The position numbers were made by a program, and so were the translations under genes. Shown piece by piece: positions 11,101 to 24,800 of a DNA stretch of 64,000 bases (position 1 is the first letter of the stretch; every line of letters begins with the position of its first letter). The stretch spans positions 372,001-436,000 of the forward strand of contig NW_017265140.1 of NCBI RefSeq assembly GCF_001638985.1, read 5' to 3'. Source of the DNA: Phycomyces blakesleeanus NRRL 1555(-) (taxonomy: Eukaryota; Mucoromycota; Mucoromycetes; Mucorales; Phycomycetaceae). Below the pieces are notes generated by a model. It saw nothing but the letters and a program-made list of their open reading frames with translations, had not been told where the DNA came from and searched no databases.

Positions 11101-14100
11101 ACAACAACAAAATAACCAAATAACTAACTAATCGGCGTGGATTTCCTTTGTGTGTGTTTGTGTGTTTGTGTTTATATTAGCGTATCAATGATGCCAATAT
11201 TTTATTGGTTGGTCTGACAGCAAACTGCATTGAAGCCATCGCCTCCGGGCTCCGTACCGATTTTGGAAAATATAAACCAGTGGTAATTTATTTATTTATT
11301 TTTATTATTATTTATTTGTGAGTGGGTTAATGGGTGGATATATATATATATATATATATTGGCAATAGCTGTAGTATTATCGACAATATTAGCAGTATTA
11401 ACAGTAGCAGTAGTAGTAATAGCAGTAGAAGAAAGAAAATATCAAGTAATTATAAAACTTTAATAATGATAGTTGTGGGCCGTGTTGTTTCAAAAGTGCT
11501 CACAGGTCTCTTAGGTTACACCCACTCTGATAGAGAAACTAAAGGAACGTAAACCAGCAATTCTGGAGCACCTCACGAATGCACTCAATGCTGTGCTAGC
11601 TTCCGTGCCCCTTTCAGAAATATTCGAAGATCTCGTTGTCGGATCAAAACACAAGAATCCACAGGTTCGTGGCGAGACAGCAAAAATCCTGTCGCGGCGC
11701 CTGAAGGAGATCCGGGATGTGCCGTCAAAAACGGAAACAAAAGTATTGGCAGAACTTATGCTAAAGACCCTTGACGATGCCGACGGAAGTGCCAGAGAAG
11801 CCAGTGCGGAGGGTTTGGGAACCTTGATGAAGGTCGTCGGCGAAAAGGCAATGGTTCCGTATACCGACGGCATGGATGACATCAAGATGGCCAAGATCAA
11901 GGAAGCATTCTCAAAGGCTGTCGTCAAAGCCAAGGCCAAGGCCGCGCCCGTCAAGAAGCCTCCACCACCACCAAAGAAGGCACCTGCAGCTGTCAAGAAA
12001 GTAAGTAAGGTTTCTAATTGTAGCTCATCACACCAAGTCCATGTGTGCTTTTATTTTTATTTTATTTTTTGTGTTCTGGGGTGTGCCTAGTATGTGGCAA
12101 CTGAAGTGAAAATGAATAATGAAAATGGCAGTGGTTGTGTTTGTGGTTGTGGCTGTGGGTTTGATAATATTAGTTTGTTAACTAAACTAAAATAACAACA
12201 AAAACAACAACAAAATGAATAGGCACCCGCTAAACCAAAACCAGCACCCGAGCCGACCCCTGTGGCGATGGATGAAGATGAGGATGCAACAGTAATCAGC
12301 CCACCCAAACGGAAACCTCCTGCGCGCCTTGCTGGAGGAAGCACCAAGAAGCCAGCGCTGTCGTCTGCGAAACCAAAACCAGCCGCAGCTCCTGCAGCAC
12401 CGAAAAAGGCAGCCAAGCTCCCACCCTCGTCTGGCCCTGAAGAAGTGAAATATCGGTTCTCTGCCGAGGATGCCGAGGCCCGCGTAAATGAGTTCATTCC
12501 AGAAGCCATCTGGAATGATCTGCAGCAAGCCCAATGGAAAGTGAGATTGGCAGCAATAGAAAGCCTGTACACCCAACTCGAGGCGGATTCGGATGTGGAA
12601 CCCGAGATTGTCATCCGATGCCTGTCAAAGAAGCCGGGCTGGAAGGAGATGAATTTCCAAGTCATGGGCAAGATGTTCGGCGTACTGGAACTCTTGGCTA
12701 CTTCATGTCCAAAATTCTCAAAGGCTTGTGCGGCCATCGCAATTCCGGGTACGTTAATTACTCTTCTCTTATTATTTATTTATTTATTTTTGATCTGTTT
12801 CAAACACAATAATCATAATCATAATCATAATAATGAAAGCATGTGTATTTTTGTGTTTTTTTTTTTGTGTTTTTGTGTAATGACTGTCTTTCTTTCTTTC
12901 TTTCTTTTTTCTCCTTTTCCTTTTTTTTTATAATACTATATTGTATATATTTATTTATGATATTGTCATTTTAGGCTTGGTTGAAAAACTCGGTGACATC
13001 AAACTTAAAAAAAACGCGGGAGAGTGCTTGGTGGTATTTGCCGAAAAGACATCCCTTCAATTTGTCTTGTCGCTATCTTACCCTGTCTGGAAAAAAGCCA
13101 AATCTCCAAAGGTTCTCTCAGATTCCCTCCTCTGGGTTCAGTCGGTTCTGATGGAGTTTGGCATTGCTGGACTCCAGGTCCGAGATCTTATCGATTTCCT
13201 AAAGAGTGCCCTGGCAAATACAAATGCTTCAGTCAGAACTAGTGCGGTCACCGTATTAGGTGTCCTTCGACTCTACATTGGACCTGGCAAGTTTCTTTTT
13301 TTTTCTTTATATATTTCTCCAATTTCAAATACTCGTTTCGGGTATTAATATTATTAATGACAATATTATTTTTATTATTACTATTACAGAGGTCAAATCG
13401 TTTGTACAAGATGTCACGCCTGCTTTGATGGCTATAATTGATACTGAATTCGACAAGGTGGCACAAATGGAACCCCCAAAGCCGACCAGAGCAATGGTAG
13501 GACGTTACACTTGCACTATTAAAAAACGCGAGCTTACATGTGATTATTTCCGCCCCCTTCTTCCACCCCCCCTTTTTTTTGGTTCTTCGTCTTCTTCAAT
13601 AGGCCGAAGATCCATCGGGATCAAGTGGTGGTGGTGGCGGTTCTGGTGGAGGTGGAGGTGGTGGAGGTGGTGCAGATGCATTGGACGCTCTATTCCCTCG
13701 CCAGGATATTTCTAATGCACTTGGTAAAGTAGCTGCAGAATGTGGCGATGCAAATTGGAAGGTTCGCAAGGAAGGTCTTGAAAAAGTACTTGCCATTATC
13801 GAGGGTGCCAATAAGCGGATCAAGCCAAACCTTGGTAAATATTAACTTTTTTTTTTTAAGAAAAAAAAATGTCTGTGTGTTGTTTATATACCAAAAAAAG
13901 AAATTAACAACATTATCATCATAATCACCGTCATTATTATTATTATTATTACTCTTACTATCATTATCACTATAATCAACAACAACATAATCCTCATCCT
14001 CAATACTTAGGTGACTTCCCTAGTGTACTAAAGGCACGTTTGAATGATAGTAACAAGCTTCTTCAGATCACTGCAGTCGAGATTGCCGGTCTTCTGGCTG

Positions 14101-17100
14101 TGGCTATGGGCAAGCCATTCGACAAATACGTCAAGATACTGACAGGTCCTGTTACGGCCGTGCTGTCTGATAACAAGGCCAATGTCAGGGCAGCCGGTGT
14201 GGCTACCTTGGACAGCTTCAAAAAGACTTGTGGGCTGGAATGCATGATGTCTACCTTCGGAACCAGTCTTGCCGCAGAATCGCCTGTATTGCGCAAGGAC
14301 CTCCTAACATGGCTGGCCGCGTCTTTCCAGGAAGATACCAGTGTAACCTTTGACGCCGTGCCTCTCATCACACCAATCTTTTCTTGTCTTCAGGACCGGA
14401 ACGCAGATGTCAGAAAGGCTGCTCAGGCCTGCTTACCGACAATCATTTCCCAAGCCGGCTACGACACCGTAATGCAAAAGTCCTCGGACCTCAAGGGCGC
14501 ACAACGCCAGACAATCATGCCGTTTATCGAGGCAGCCAAAGGTTCGGCCCGTGCGCAGGAACCCGCCGCCACAAGTGCACCCTCAAAACGAGCATCCGAA
14601 GTCAAGCGCCCTGAATCAGTCGCATCAAACAAATCCGATGACAAACCAGCTTCTTCGTCTGCGGCATCTTCTGGAAGTAGACTCAAGCCTGTTGCTGCAC
14701 GTAAGAAAATCGGGCTTCCACTTCCACGATCAGGAGCCAATTCAGCTGCTGCTGCTTCTGCTGCGGCTGCGGCTGCATCATCTCAGGAACCGGTTGTGGC
14801 GCCAATTACGACAGGTGATGTACGCGCCAAACAAGTGAGAGCCAAGAAAGAAAACCGATGGCAGTTTGATGCTCCTCGGCCTGACATCTGTGACGCTCTG
14901 CGGGTTTTGTGCGAAGCCAACATGTCATCTGAGGTCTGCAAGCTGATGTTTAGCACCAGTCAGTATGCTGAAAAGGACCGCCTCAATGCCCTGAACCTAT
15001 TGGATGAGTGCCTGACTGCACCTGAACTCTCGATGAACAAATACAACATCGACTACTCAGACATGAAACCTCGATACATCGCCAATGCAGATCTTATCTT
15101 CAAGTACCTGACCATCCGGTTCTTTGACACCAGTACCAGTGTACTTATCAAATGTCTAGACATCACCGAACACCTGGTGTCGATTATGGATGAAGAGGGC
15201 TGCCATCTTTCAGAGTATGAAGCTATCTCCTTTTTGCCCTTCTTGATCAACAAGGTCGGCGACTCTAAAGAAGTTATGCGAGTTCGGGTCCGTAACATCT
15301 TCAAGTCCCTTGCTCCAATCTACCCTGCCAGCAAGCTATTCAACTATCTACTCGAATCAGCCTCGAGTTCAAAGAACGCAAAGGTGCGCTCCGAGTGTCT
15401 GGAAGAAGTGGGTGCACTGATTCAGCGCAACGGTGTGTCTGTGATGCTCCCCAACAAGGCTCTGCCTGCCGTGGCAGTCCACATCGGCGACCGCGATGCA
15501 AGTGTTCGAAATGCTGCGCTGGGTGCCATCGCTCAAGCCTACATATTGATCGGCGACCCGGTGTTTAAGCACGTGAGCCGGCTGGGCGAAAAGGAAAAGG
15601 GCATGCTTGAAGAGCGCCTAAAGCGGACAAAGCCTTCGCCTAGCGTTCTAGCAGAGAAGGAAAAGGCCCAAAAGGAAGCCGAGGAGATGGAGGTCGATGA
15701 GTTGCCGAGCATTAGCCAGTTACCTCGTCTGCCACGTTCGCAGATCGGCAAACCCCGAAGTGGACTCCAACCGCCCTCACAGCGCCAGGCTGCGGTAGTC
15801 CAGCAGCAACAGCAGCAGCAGCAGCAGCAGGTTTATGAGCCTGAGCCAATGGAAGATATCGAGAGTGATTATGGCCAACGCACACCTGACCCTCCACGTA
15901 TGGCCACTGCACCTACCACTGCTGCCACAGGAGGCTTTGCCATCGGACTCCAGGCACCTTCTTCGGTGCGCCAGCTACGCCCGACCCAGCAACAGCAGAC
16001 TGTCCAACAGGCCATACAGCAGGACCGTGGCGAATACATTGTGGACTATCTGATTTCTCAGATCACCAGTGGCGACCCACAGGCGAGTGTGGATGCTCTC
16101 AAACAGCTGGATAAACTGTTGGTCAACAAGCCGGATCTGGTCATGGCCGACATCGAACCGTTGGTGAATGCGATCACTCTTCAGGTCCGCCTAGCCTATT
16201 CTTCAATTGATGTCCAGAGAGTGTTCAGTACCAGACTCTGTAAGCACCTGGTGAATGCGCTGGTCATGTTGTTTTCGAACCGCGAACTGGCCTGTGCAGT
16301 GTCCCAGAATGCACTCAACCTTTTGCTCCAAGAACTGGCCCACAGACTGCTTGACCAGAGAATGCTGGCACTTGAGTCTGGCTTGCAGCTGTCAAAGGCA
16401 CTCAACGTGGCCATGGTAAAGGTGCTCGAAAACACTCAGCGCAACGCAACATTTAGGTGAGTATTTTGTTCTCTCTCTCTCTCTTTTTTTTTTTAATTAG
16501 TGCTATTGGTATTGGTAATAAAAAATATAATATGAAGTAATATAAATCAAGGGAGACAGGGAGGAAAGGCAAAAATTATTATAGATACAGCTATTATCGT
16601 TTGGTTTTCAAAAAATCAATCAATAAATCGATAGATATATACATATGTGTGTATGTGTGTGTCTTGTTATTAAGTCGTTTTTTTTCTTGTTTAGTGCACT
16701 TCTTTCTATATTGGGCCAATGCTCTGCTGGTCTCCACCCAGGAGATGATCCACAAAACAAAGAAACCAAATACACCGAGCTAGTGATGAAATGTTTGTGG
16801 AAATTAGCCAAAACCATCCAGGACAATCTGCGAACAGGCGTACTCAATGCAGACGAGCTTTTGTTTGAGATCAACAAGTTCTTTGTCATGACACCGCCTA
16901 CAGAGTGGAAGCGACGAGCGGCAGATAATGTACCGTTGGGTGAGATGCCGTTGCGAACAGTAAAGACGCTTCTGTTGGAACTTGTGAATGGTTTGGGAGA
17001 TTCGATCTTCCAGCACCTGACACTTATTGAGGATCCACCTAGAAGTAGTGTATACCCATACTTGCATCACATGCTTGAAGCGTGTCGCAAGAAAGAACAG

Positions 17101-18591
17101 ACCAGACAGCAGCAATTACAACAACAACAGCAGTCGCAACAAGGCGGAGGAGGAATGCCAGAAGATCCTCGGTTTGCTCATTCTCGTAATGCTTCTCTAA
17201 GTAGACCGGCCTCTGTGGGATCTGCAAAATCGAATGGTGGTGGTGGAATGATGCGAGGACCATCGACGGGGGGAGCTTATGGGGCTGAAGAACAATCAGA
17301 AATGAATTCAAGTCCTCCAAATGTACCAGACAGTCCGTCTGGTCAAGGACAACAAGCACACCAAAATATGGGCAGCGGTTCGCCTAATGCATTAAGCTCA
17401 CAGGTGCAGGCGATGCAAGTAGACGAACCATCCTCTGAACTCAAGCCACTATCAGACCATGAGAAAAACCGGTTATTGACTCAGATTTTCCAAAAGATTG
17501 GTACACGAGATCAAACCAAGCAGGTATGACATACAAGCTGAGATAAATATATGCGTTATTAATATGTGGCTGTATGAATCTATATTGCATTGTATTTTTT
17601 GTAGGGTATAATTGAACTGTATGAATTCCAAAAGAAGTATCCTTCTGCAGAGGGAAAGGTTAATGCCTTCTTGAGTCAGTCAGGAACATATTTCCAGAGT
17701 TACATCCGGCGTGGTCTCAGCAATTTGGCAGCCGAAGACAATGAACTCCGGGCATCGCAAGCCATCACCAATAACAATAACAACAGCAACAATAATAATA
17801 CCAACAGCAACAACAACAACACGACCAATAATAATGTACCTTCTTCTTATTCGACCATTTCAAATGAATTCCAAAATGTCCAGCGCACTGTGTCTCCTCC
17901 CGTTCATGCGCCGGCTGGAATACAGGATCATAGATTAGTAGGAGTGGACCATCGAATGGCTCCCGATCGATCAAGTATTCACGGAGGCAAGTCAAATATA
18001 TAAAGAGTACAATAATAATGATAATAATAATGTATTTATTTATTTATTTATTTATATTGGCTTTCTAGATGAAGCAGCCGAGAAAAGACAGTTAATACTC
18101 AGATTACATCAAAAATTCGGATACAGGATAGATGTAAGTAGGCAAAGGTTTAGCAAGTGGGCCTAAGCTGACCTAAGCTGACCTAAGCTGACCTGAGGTT
18201 ATTTGATTTGATTTGATTTGGCTTTGCTCAACTCTGATTGACTTTATATTATTATTGTATTATTATTTTTTAGGCCGAAGATGGTTCGGTAGCAGAACCA
18301 ATTCAACGTCAAGAAACCTCACCAGCATACACATCTTACCCAACACGACGAATGTCTCCATTGAATCATGTAAGATATTGATTATTCTGTTGTTACTGCT
18401 TCTAATCTTCATTTATTCTCTTTTGATGTTTTAATATATATAATACATTATTCCAGGATACTCAGTCTTCTTATCGAACCTCAACACATGGTGAAACAGA
18501 CAGAGCCTTGTCTGTGTCTGCTTTAAAGGAAAAATTAGCTAAAATGAAACAGGTCATTAATTCTGCGGCATCTTCTGCATCTAATACTTGA
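8177..18591 (+). CDS. XMAP215/ch-TOG/Dis1-family microtubule polymerase, long multi-TOG form
   Basis: Twenty exons are deduced: 8177-8236, 8349-8536, 8831-8957, 9084-9163, 9674-9764, 9961-10159, 10274-10386, 10683-10796, 11181-11282, 11515-12000, 12223-12748, 12975-13286, 13390-13496, 13603-13834, 14011-16456, 16695-17523, 17605-17986, 18069-18133, 18274-18369 and 18457-18591. They join in frame to 2,229 residues. TOG arrays are recognised near residues 16-235, 287-495, 593-830, 858-1085 and 1193-1440. Four have the signature W-K-x-R at the first helix (QWKARVSAYTEL, NWKERKEALDAV, QWKVRLAAIESL, NWKVRKEGLEKV). Basic Pro/Lys/Ala linkers, a Gly run, a Gln run near residue 1510 and a C-terminal helical domain (about 1586-1850, starting GEYIVDYLISQI) follow. 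The family binds tubulin through TOG domains and speeds microtubule plus-end growth. The length matches animal ch-TOG (about 2,030) far better than yeast Stu2 (about 890). Introns at 10160, 13287 and 17987 start with GC; only GC donors keep the frame there. Confidence 0.96.
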
Positions 18592-20506
18592 TTTTCCTCT
18601 ATTATTTTTCATTCATTAATTCATTCATTGATTTATATGATGCTTTATGATAATGATAATGATGACGTAGTTACTCTTCTCTCTAGTTTCTTTTTCGCCT
18701 CACAAAATATTATATACATAAAAAACAAATAAGCAAACAAAATAAATCAATCAATAAACAAAAAGGAAATAATACAGTAAAGAACGGTGGCTATCAAATT
18801 GTTGCGTCTCATTCTTTATGCTCGGAACTCATCGGCCCATTTTTAGATGCAAGAGTATTTTTTTTATACACACACAGCTACACACAGCTACACACGCACA
18901 AAATAATGTAAGCATTTTGATTTAATGTGATTTGATTGGGTAGATGCACTCGAATAAGCTTTATTTGTGGCAGATCAAGGTTTGCTTTATTTTATTTTTG
19001 TATCTGTGTCTGTATCTATCTTGTTTAGATTGACAAATAGCATGTTGTGAGACTTCTTTGTCAGACCACCTTGTGAGACTACTTTTGATGAGACTCTTGG
19101 GCAACCATAAGATAAAAAAAAAAAGTCTAAAAGTCTAAATACATGGTTCATTGTAATTCACTCGTATATAATATAATGAAGTCTAAAGGTGCCAAGACAA
19201 CTTGATCAAACATTGCCAAGAAGTCTAAAGCTAAAACTAAAAGGAAAAGCCCCAAAGAAATAAATATAAATAAAATAAAAATCAAGGCTTTGTTCTTATT
19301 TTGAGCCTGTTTCACACTACTTGATCAAATAGGTTTCTTTGTATAGACAAAATGTTCATTTTCATTCTACTATTATTCATACAATCTAATTTATTTTTGC
19401 GCGACTGTTATATACTTACTTATCAGACTTGTAGACCTCCAAGGCTAATAATGACTTTTGTAAATATATGCATTAGCAACAGCAACAGCAACTATTGTTG
19501 TTAATGATAATAAGAATAATGAAATCTAATAGATCATAAAGACATCACCACCATTGTTATATTTACTGTTTTAGGGAGGGGATCGAGAGCAAGATTGTAT
19601 GAGACTCCATAGATATAAAATTAATAAATTAATAAATCAATAAATTTAATAAAGGGTTGTGTTAAGAGTTTCTTACTAGAAACATGTCCTTTTAACGTGC
19701 AATAGATTTAGAAGAAGAATAACCCCGGAATATTGACTAAAATATTTTCCTCCTTTGATGTTTGTATTTGTATAGCTCCTTATAAAATCATAATAAAACA
19801 AGCAACAACAACAACAATAACAGTAGACAAATAAAGACGCCGCAAAGACAATAGTACACCAACCTTGTTATTTATTAATAAATTGGCACTACACACATTC
19901 GTGCATGCATCTATGCATAATTCATACATATCTATTTACCTATTAACTCATAAATAATGTACTCCAGACCCAGATTTGGGGTAAGGTACCTAAGGACGCA
20001 AACTAATGATAAATGATAAATGTACCATGAAACAATTTTTGGTTCTCTTGATGTCATTCGTATATGTAGACCAAACTGAGAATTTAGATCTTTGGGTACT
20101 GTATTAATAAAGTATTTATAAACCAATCTGCCAAGAGCTCTGTCATGTTTCTTCTTCTCTTGCTAAAGATGATGTCAAGAATACCATTAAAATATGTATT
20201 TCCAGGTCATGAGCTCTCCATAGTATATTTTATATTCATTCTACATGTAAAACTATTGAAATGAATGGTTTTCTAATTATAGACCAGATAGATAATTACA
20301 ATCACAATCACAATTGTAACAAAACATCAAAGACCATGACGATCTTTTTTTTTATTTTATTTTTATTTTAATATTCAAAGGCTCAAATGCTCAAATGCTT
20401 TTTAAATAAATAAATAAATCAATCAAAAACAAACACTTGGCCGGCATTGAACAGCATAACCCTTGGCACTAATGTCCAGACTTCATAAACGGAACTTGCC
20501 CGTTTT

Positions 20507-20538
<32 letters not shown>

Positions 20539-21089
20539 TTTTATAGATATATTATTGGTATGGCCCTCACAACCCAGCTCGGTAACAACCAACCATGTCT
20601 CCGTGATTGACATTCTAATGGATCTCTCTATACACAAATACACACAATTACATACACTAAATACTTGTATACTAAATGTATCTATTGGCTTATTAGTATA
20701 AAATTAAAAGAACCTCTCTTTAAAAAAAAACAATAAAAGCCTCAATATCATATTATCTAGATTATCTGGTCAAAGTCACCAAAAATAAATAAATAAATAA
20801 GTAGTGAGAGAATTTAAGAAATACAAAGAAAGAATCCATGTTTAAAGTCCGTCATATCTGCTTTCTTTGTCAGACAAAGTGACCAATTGAAAATCAAACT
20901 CTATACTGCACACAGGAACACACAGGAACACTATACAGGTACAATTAACCTCTATATTCAAAGTCCGTCATCACATTTATATATATAAATACAAGTCTTG
21001 AATCAATCTTTTTGTTTTTTTCTTAAAAATTTTCAAGTCATCTTTATCACAAGAACTACTCTTTTAAATACACAAATCTCATTCTAACT
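18592..21089. other. Intergenic region
   Basis: This stretch of 2.5 kb has no supportable gene. It is AT-rich, with TTTA repeats near 20498-20537, short CACACAGCTA repeats near 18872-18895 and repeated AAGTCTAAA words between 19125 and 19230. The last 250 bases contain the presumed promoter of the wall-protein gene, described separately. Confidence 0.6.
20844..20990 (+). promoter_or_regulatory. Candidate promoter of the GPI wall-protein gene (direct repeat plus TATA)
   Basis: The 12-mer AAAGTCCGTCAT occurs exactly twice, at 20844-20855 and 20960-20971. It is followed by a TATA-like stretch at 20978-20990, about 100 bases before the ATG at 21090. Between the copies lies a short tandem of CACACAGGAA (about 20908-20930). 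The arrangement resembles paired upstream activating sites plus a TATA box, as expected for a highly expressed wall-protein gene. Function is inferred from position and repetition only. Confidence 0.4.
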
Positions 21090-21882
21090 ATGAAGTTCAC
21101 CATCGCTACCTTTGCTGCCCTTGCTCTCGGTTCCCAGTTGGCTCAGGCCATGTGCGACTGTGCTGCCACCGACAACGCTTGTTTGACTGCCTGTGGTAAG
21201 TTTATTTATTTGATTCAAGCATACAAAAGTTTTTTTTTTTTTTTTCAAAAGCCAACAATAATCTAAATCTTTTTATTTATTTTTATTAGTTGAAAGCACC
21301 AACAGCTGTGTTACTGCCTGTGGAAGTGACACCACCTGCTACTTGGCATGCATCAACGGTTCCTGGCCCGGATCTACCGGTACTGCCTCTGTTAACCAGG
21401 GTACTACCACTGCTGCCAACACCCCTACTCCCACCAAGGAGCCCACCTCTTCCACAAAGGCACCCACCTCTTCCGGTGCTGTGACTAGCGACTCCGAGTC
21501 TGCCACCAAGTCTGCCACCAGAACAGTTTCTGCATCCGAGTCAGAGTCAGCATCTGCATCTGCATCCAAGCCTGCATCCTCTGCTGTCGAGTCTGCTGTT
21601 GAGTCTTCTGTCTCTTCTGCCGTTGAGTCTGCCGTTGAGTCTGCTGTCGAGTCCGTCGTTCCCTCTGCTGTCTCCTCTGCTGTCGTACCCGCTGTCTCCT
21701 CCGCCGTCGTTCCCCTCTCTTCTATTCCTGTCCATTCGGCCGTCTCTTCTGCACCTGCTGCCGCCACCAGCCCCGCAACCACCACCACCGCTCCTGCTGA
21801 TTCTGGCGCCGCCATCAGCGCTGGCATCTCTACCTTGTGTGTCACCGTTCTGTCGGTTGCCATTGCTGCCGCTCTTTTCTAA
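21090..21882 (+). CDS. Small secreted GPI-anchored Ser/Thr-rich cell-wall protein with paired cysteines
   Basis: Two exons (21090-21195 and 21290-21882) give 232 residues. The N-terminus MKFTIATFAALALGSQLAQA is a classic signal peptide. The mature start carries eight cysteines, six of them arranged as three C-X3-C pairs (CLTAC, CVTAC, CYLAC) in about 30 residues. A long Ser/Thr/Ala/Val/Pro-rich region follows, with tandem SAVES-type units between about residues 105 and 160. The last 20 or so residues are hydrophobic after DSGAA, matching a GPI-attachment signal. The features suggest an O-glycosylated surface protein with a small disulphide-bonded head. The coding sequence is much richer in G and C than its surroundings and uses a narrow set of codons (GCC, GTC, TCT, ACC), suggesting strong expression. 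No named family was recognised. Confidence 0.85.
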
Positions 21883-24800
21883 ACACCTTTCTTTTACCCT
21901 TTCTTTATATATTTATCAACCTATTTAGTATATACAATATCTATAACATGAGTTGAATTGAGTGAGTAAAAAGTGTGTCTCCTTTAAAGAAAGAAAGAAT
22001 TTTTTTCTCTCTTTAATCAACACTTTCTCTCTATCTCTTTATCTCTGTCTCTTTATATTTTCTTTTTCAAAAACAAAAGAAAAGAACAAGACATGCTTAT
22101 CAACAAGCTTACTGTATTTTTTCATCTTCTTCTTTTTCTTTAACTTTGCACTCTGTGATTAATTTCACTTAATAATAACAGTAATATCATTAATATCATT
22201 AATAAAATAATAAAGTACAATCAAACACACATACACACACATTTATCTATTTGAGTTTTCGGATCGGCCCGTATTCATACAAGTCACGATCGAATGATAC
22301 TTCGAACGAAGCACTTTTTTTCTTCTTCAATGACATGGTGGTTGAGTATGAATAAAGAGGGCCCCACACTGCCCACTATATACATACTCTGTATATTGTA
22401 TGTATGCTATATATATTCCATTGTTTATATTACTCTTCGTTTGCCAATCAAAAATAAGATTTTGGATACATTTATATATTTTTTAAGTCTTTAAAAGGTA
22501 ACTTTGAATTTAAGGATAATAAAGTATATTTTGGCGTTTGACAGCAGATCTCATCAACGTACTTGTCTTCTTTAAGTACATACACACAAATACATGTACA
22601 TATACATACATATATCCATATATACAAACACACAAACATACATATTTGTTTGCTTGTCTGTTACGCCCAAGCTCAAAGCACAAAAATATTTCTATCAAGC
22701 TAAACGGGCTTACAAAGATACTTGTACGTGTGTGCGTGAGATATATATATATATATATATATATATTAGTATCTGCTCTTTTACTATGGGTTACAGTATT
22801 CTATATGAAGATATATGGAGAACAAAGTTGTAGCACAAGGTACAAGGAGAAATCATCTGAGCTATTAGCTGTGTACAACGCGCCTACATACTTTTTCTTT
22901 TATTTTCTTTTCTTTCGCTCTGCTCTGCTCTGCTCTGCCTAGCTCTGCCTAGCTCTGCTATACTTTCCTTTCCTTTTTTTTTCTTAAAGGAAGTTTCTCT
23001 ACATTAGTCAATAACTAATGTCATTTTGATGACACAGTTCAAGATAATAGTAGTGCACAAAAGAAAAAATATTGTTGAGCAGTAATGAATAAATAGATCT
23101 GGCTTTGATCGGTAGACATTTATTTTAGCTTGGCAGGGTTACTCCACCTAATGACTATATGGACTTTTCTTTCTTTCTTTCTCAACTTGACTTGACTCGA
23201 TTTTTTTTTTTGAGTATTTCTCCGAAACTTTCTCGTTACACTCGAGACAACATCAAAGAGACAAGGGGGTGTGGATCCGACATCTACCTTTTCTTTCTTT
23301 ACACTATATATATATATATATTATGGCTTTTCGGTTTAATGATCATAACGGTGGTGTTGAATTCCACGAACAGTAGAATTTATCTAATTTCATTATTCTC
23401 TTCCTACTACTCCTCATACTCCTCCTATTCCGCCTACTCCACCTCCCTTTTTGTTTTACTTTTTTTTTAAAAAATAAATAAATAAATAACGGAGACCAAA
23501 TAACAGTATAGTAAATATGACAAGCTTAAAAGTCTCTATGATTGATAGGTACAAAGATTTCACAAGAATTCTTCATCATGGTTTATTCTTTGTATTCTTG
23601 ATTCACTTTTTTCCCCCCAAAAATAAAAATTCAAAATTCAAAAATAAAAATCACCAGTCCCATTGATTGTATAAGCTTTTTTTTTCTTATTTCATTTGTC
23701 TTGGTTATATACTATACATACATACATACATACATACATGCATAGGATATGACAATCTTGTGGCTCGTACCTTCTCAAGTACTCCCGTCGGGTCTTTCTT
23801 TCTTTCTTTCTTTCTTTCTTAATTTTTTTTTTCACTTGTGTGATGGAACAGGAATGACTATCAAGATCTTTGAATGGATTTTATAATGTCTTATTTATAT
23901 ATACAAAGATGATGATGATGCCGATGCTGATGCTGGTGTTGGGTTTTAACAGATACCATTGGTTCTTCACTATCACAAAATAAAATACACATATACATAT
24001 ACAATCCACATACATGTATGTATATATAGAAGAAAATTCAAGTATAAATTTATTTCATGTAATGTATAGATATGTTGCTATGGTGATTATTCGAGTAAGA
24101 TGTGGTTCCTTGATTCTTTTTCTTTTTTTTCTTTTTTATATATGTATATGTATATATTATATAATCATATAATTAGAATAGATATATATATATAAATTAT
24201 CTTATATTATACAAATCTACTTAACTTTAACATTTTCAGGTTAGATTGATAATTAATATTGTTATTATTATTTTATCCCAGAAAATAAACATTTATATTG
24301 ATTACTATCCAGACCTTTGGTTCCTTTCTTTAAGACTTGAGATTTTTGCTGTCTTGCTGTCTTGTATTCTTGATGAATATAAAAAGAATATATATATAAT
24401 ATAGTATCAAAAAAGAATCAAGATTTTGACATTGAGTACAAAGATGTCCCATTCTCTTTTTACTGTCATACTATAAAAAAAAATCAAAAGGAATTAATGG
24501 TTATGCTAGAATGGCCTGACAACCAGATCGTGTAAGTTTCGATCGATTATACGTGTATGTATATTTATATATTTATATTTATTTATTTATATATACTCTC
24601 TCATATATTATGGGTAGTTTATTCATTCACTTTACTATTTAATTATTATTATATCAAGCTAGGTCAGATCAGTCAAGAGAGTACACTCCTTAATATTCGT
24701 ATTATTGAGTTTGTATTGTTGCTTTTTGGGGGATGATGATGCTTGTGGTTCTGAAAGATATATAGATAGATAGATAGATAGAACGAAAAGAGGCTGTACC

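Noticed and set aside
12087..12737. 216-codon minus-strand frame inside the XMAP215 gene
   Set aside because: It is the antisense of exon 11, whose plus-strand translation is clear TOG and linker sequence. The antisense has no family resemblance.
21339..21863. 174-codon minus-strand Ala/Glu/Asp-rich frame
   Set aside because: It is the mirror of the Ser/Ala/Val repeat codons of the GPI wall protein. The plus strand has the signal peptide, splice sites and anchor signal.
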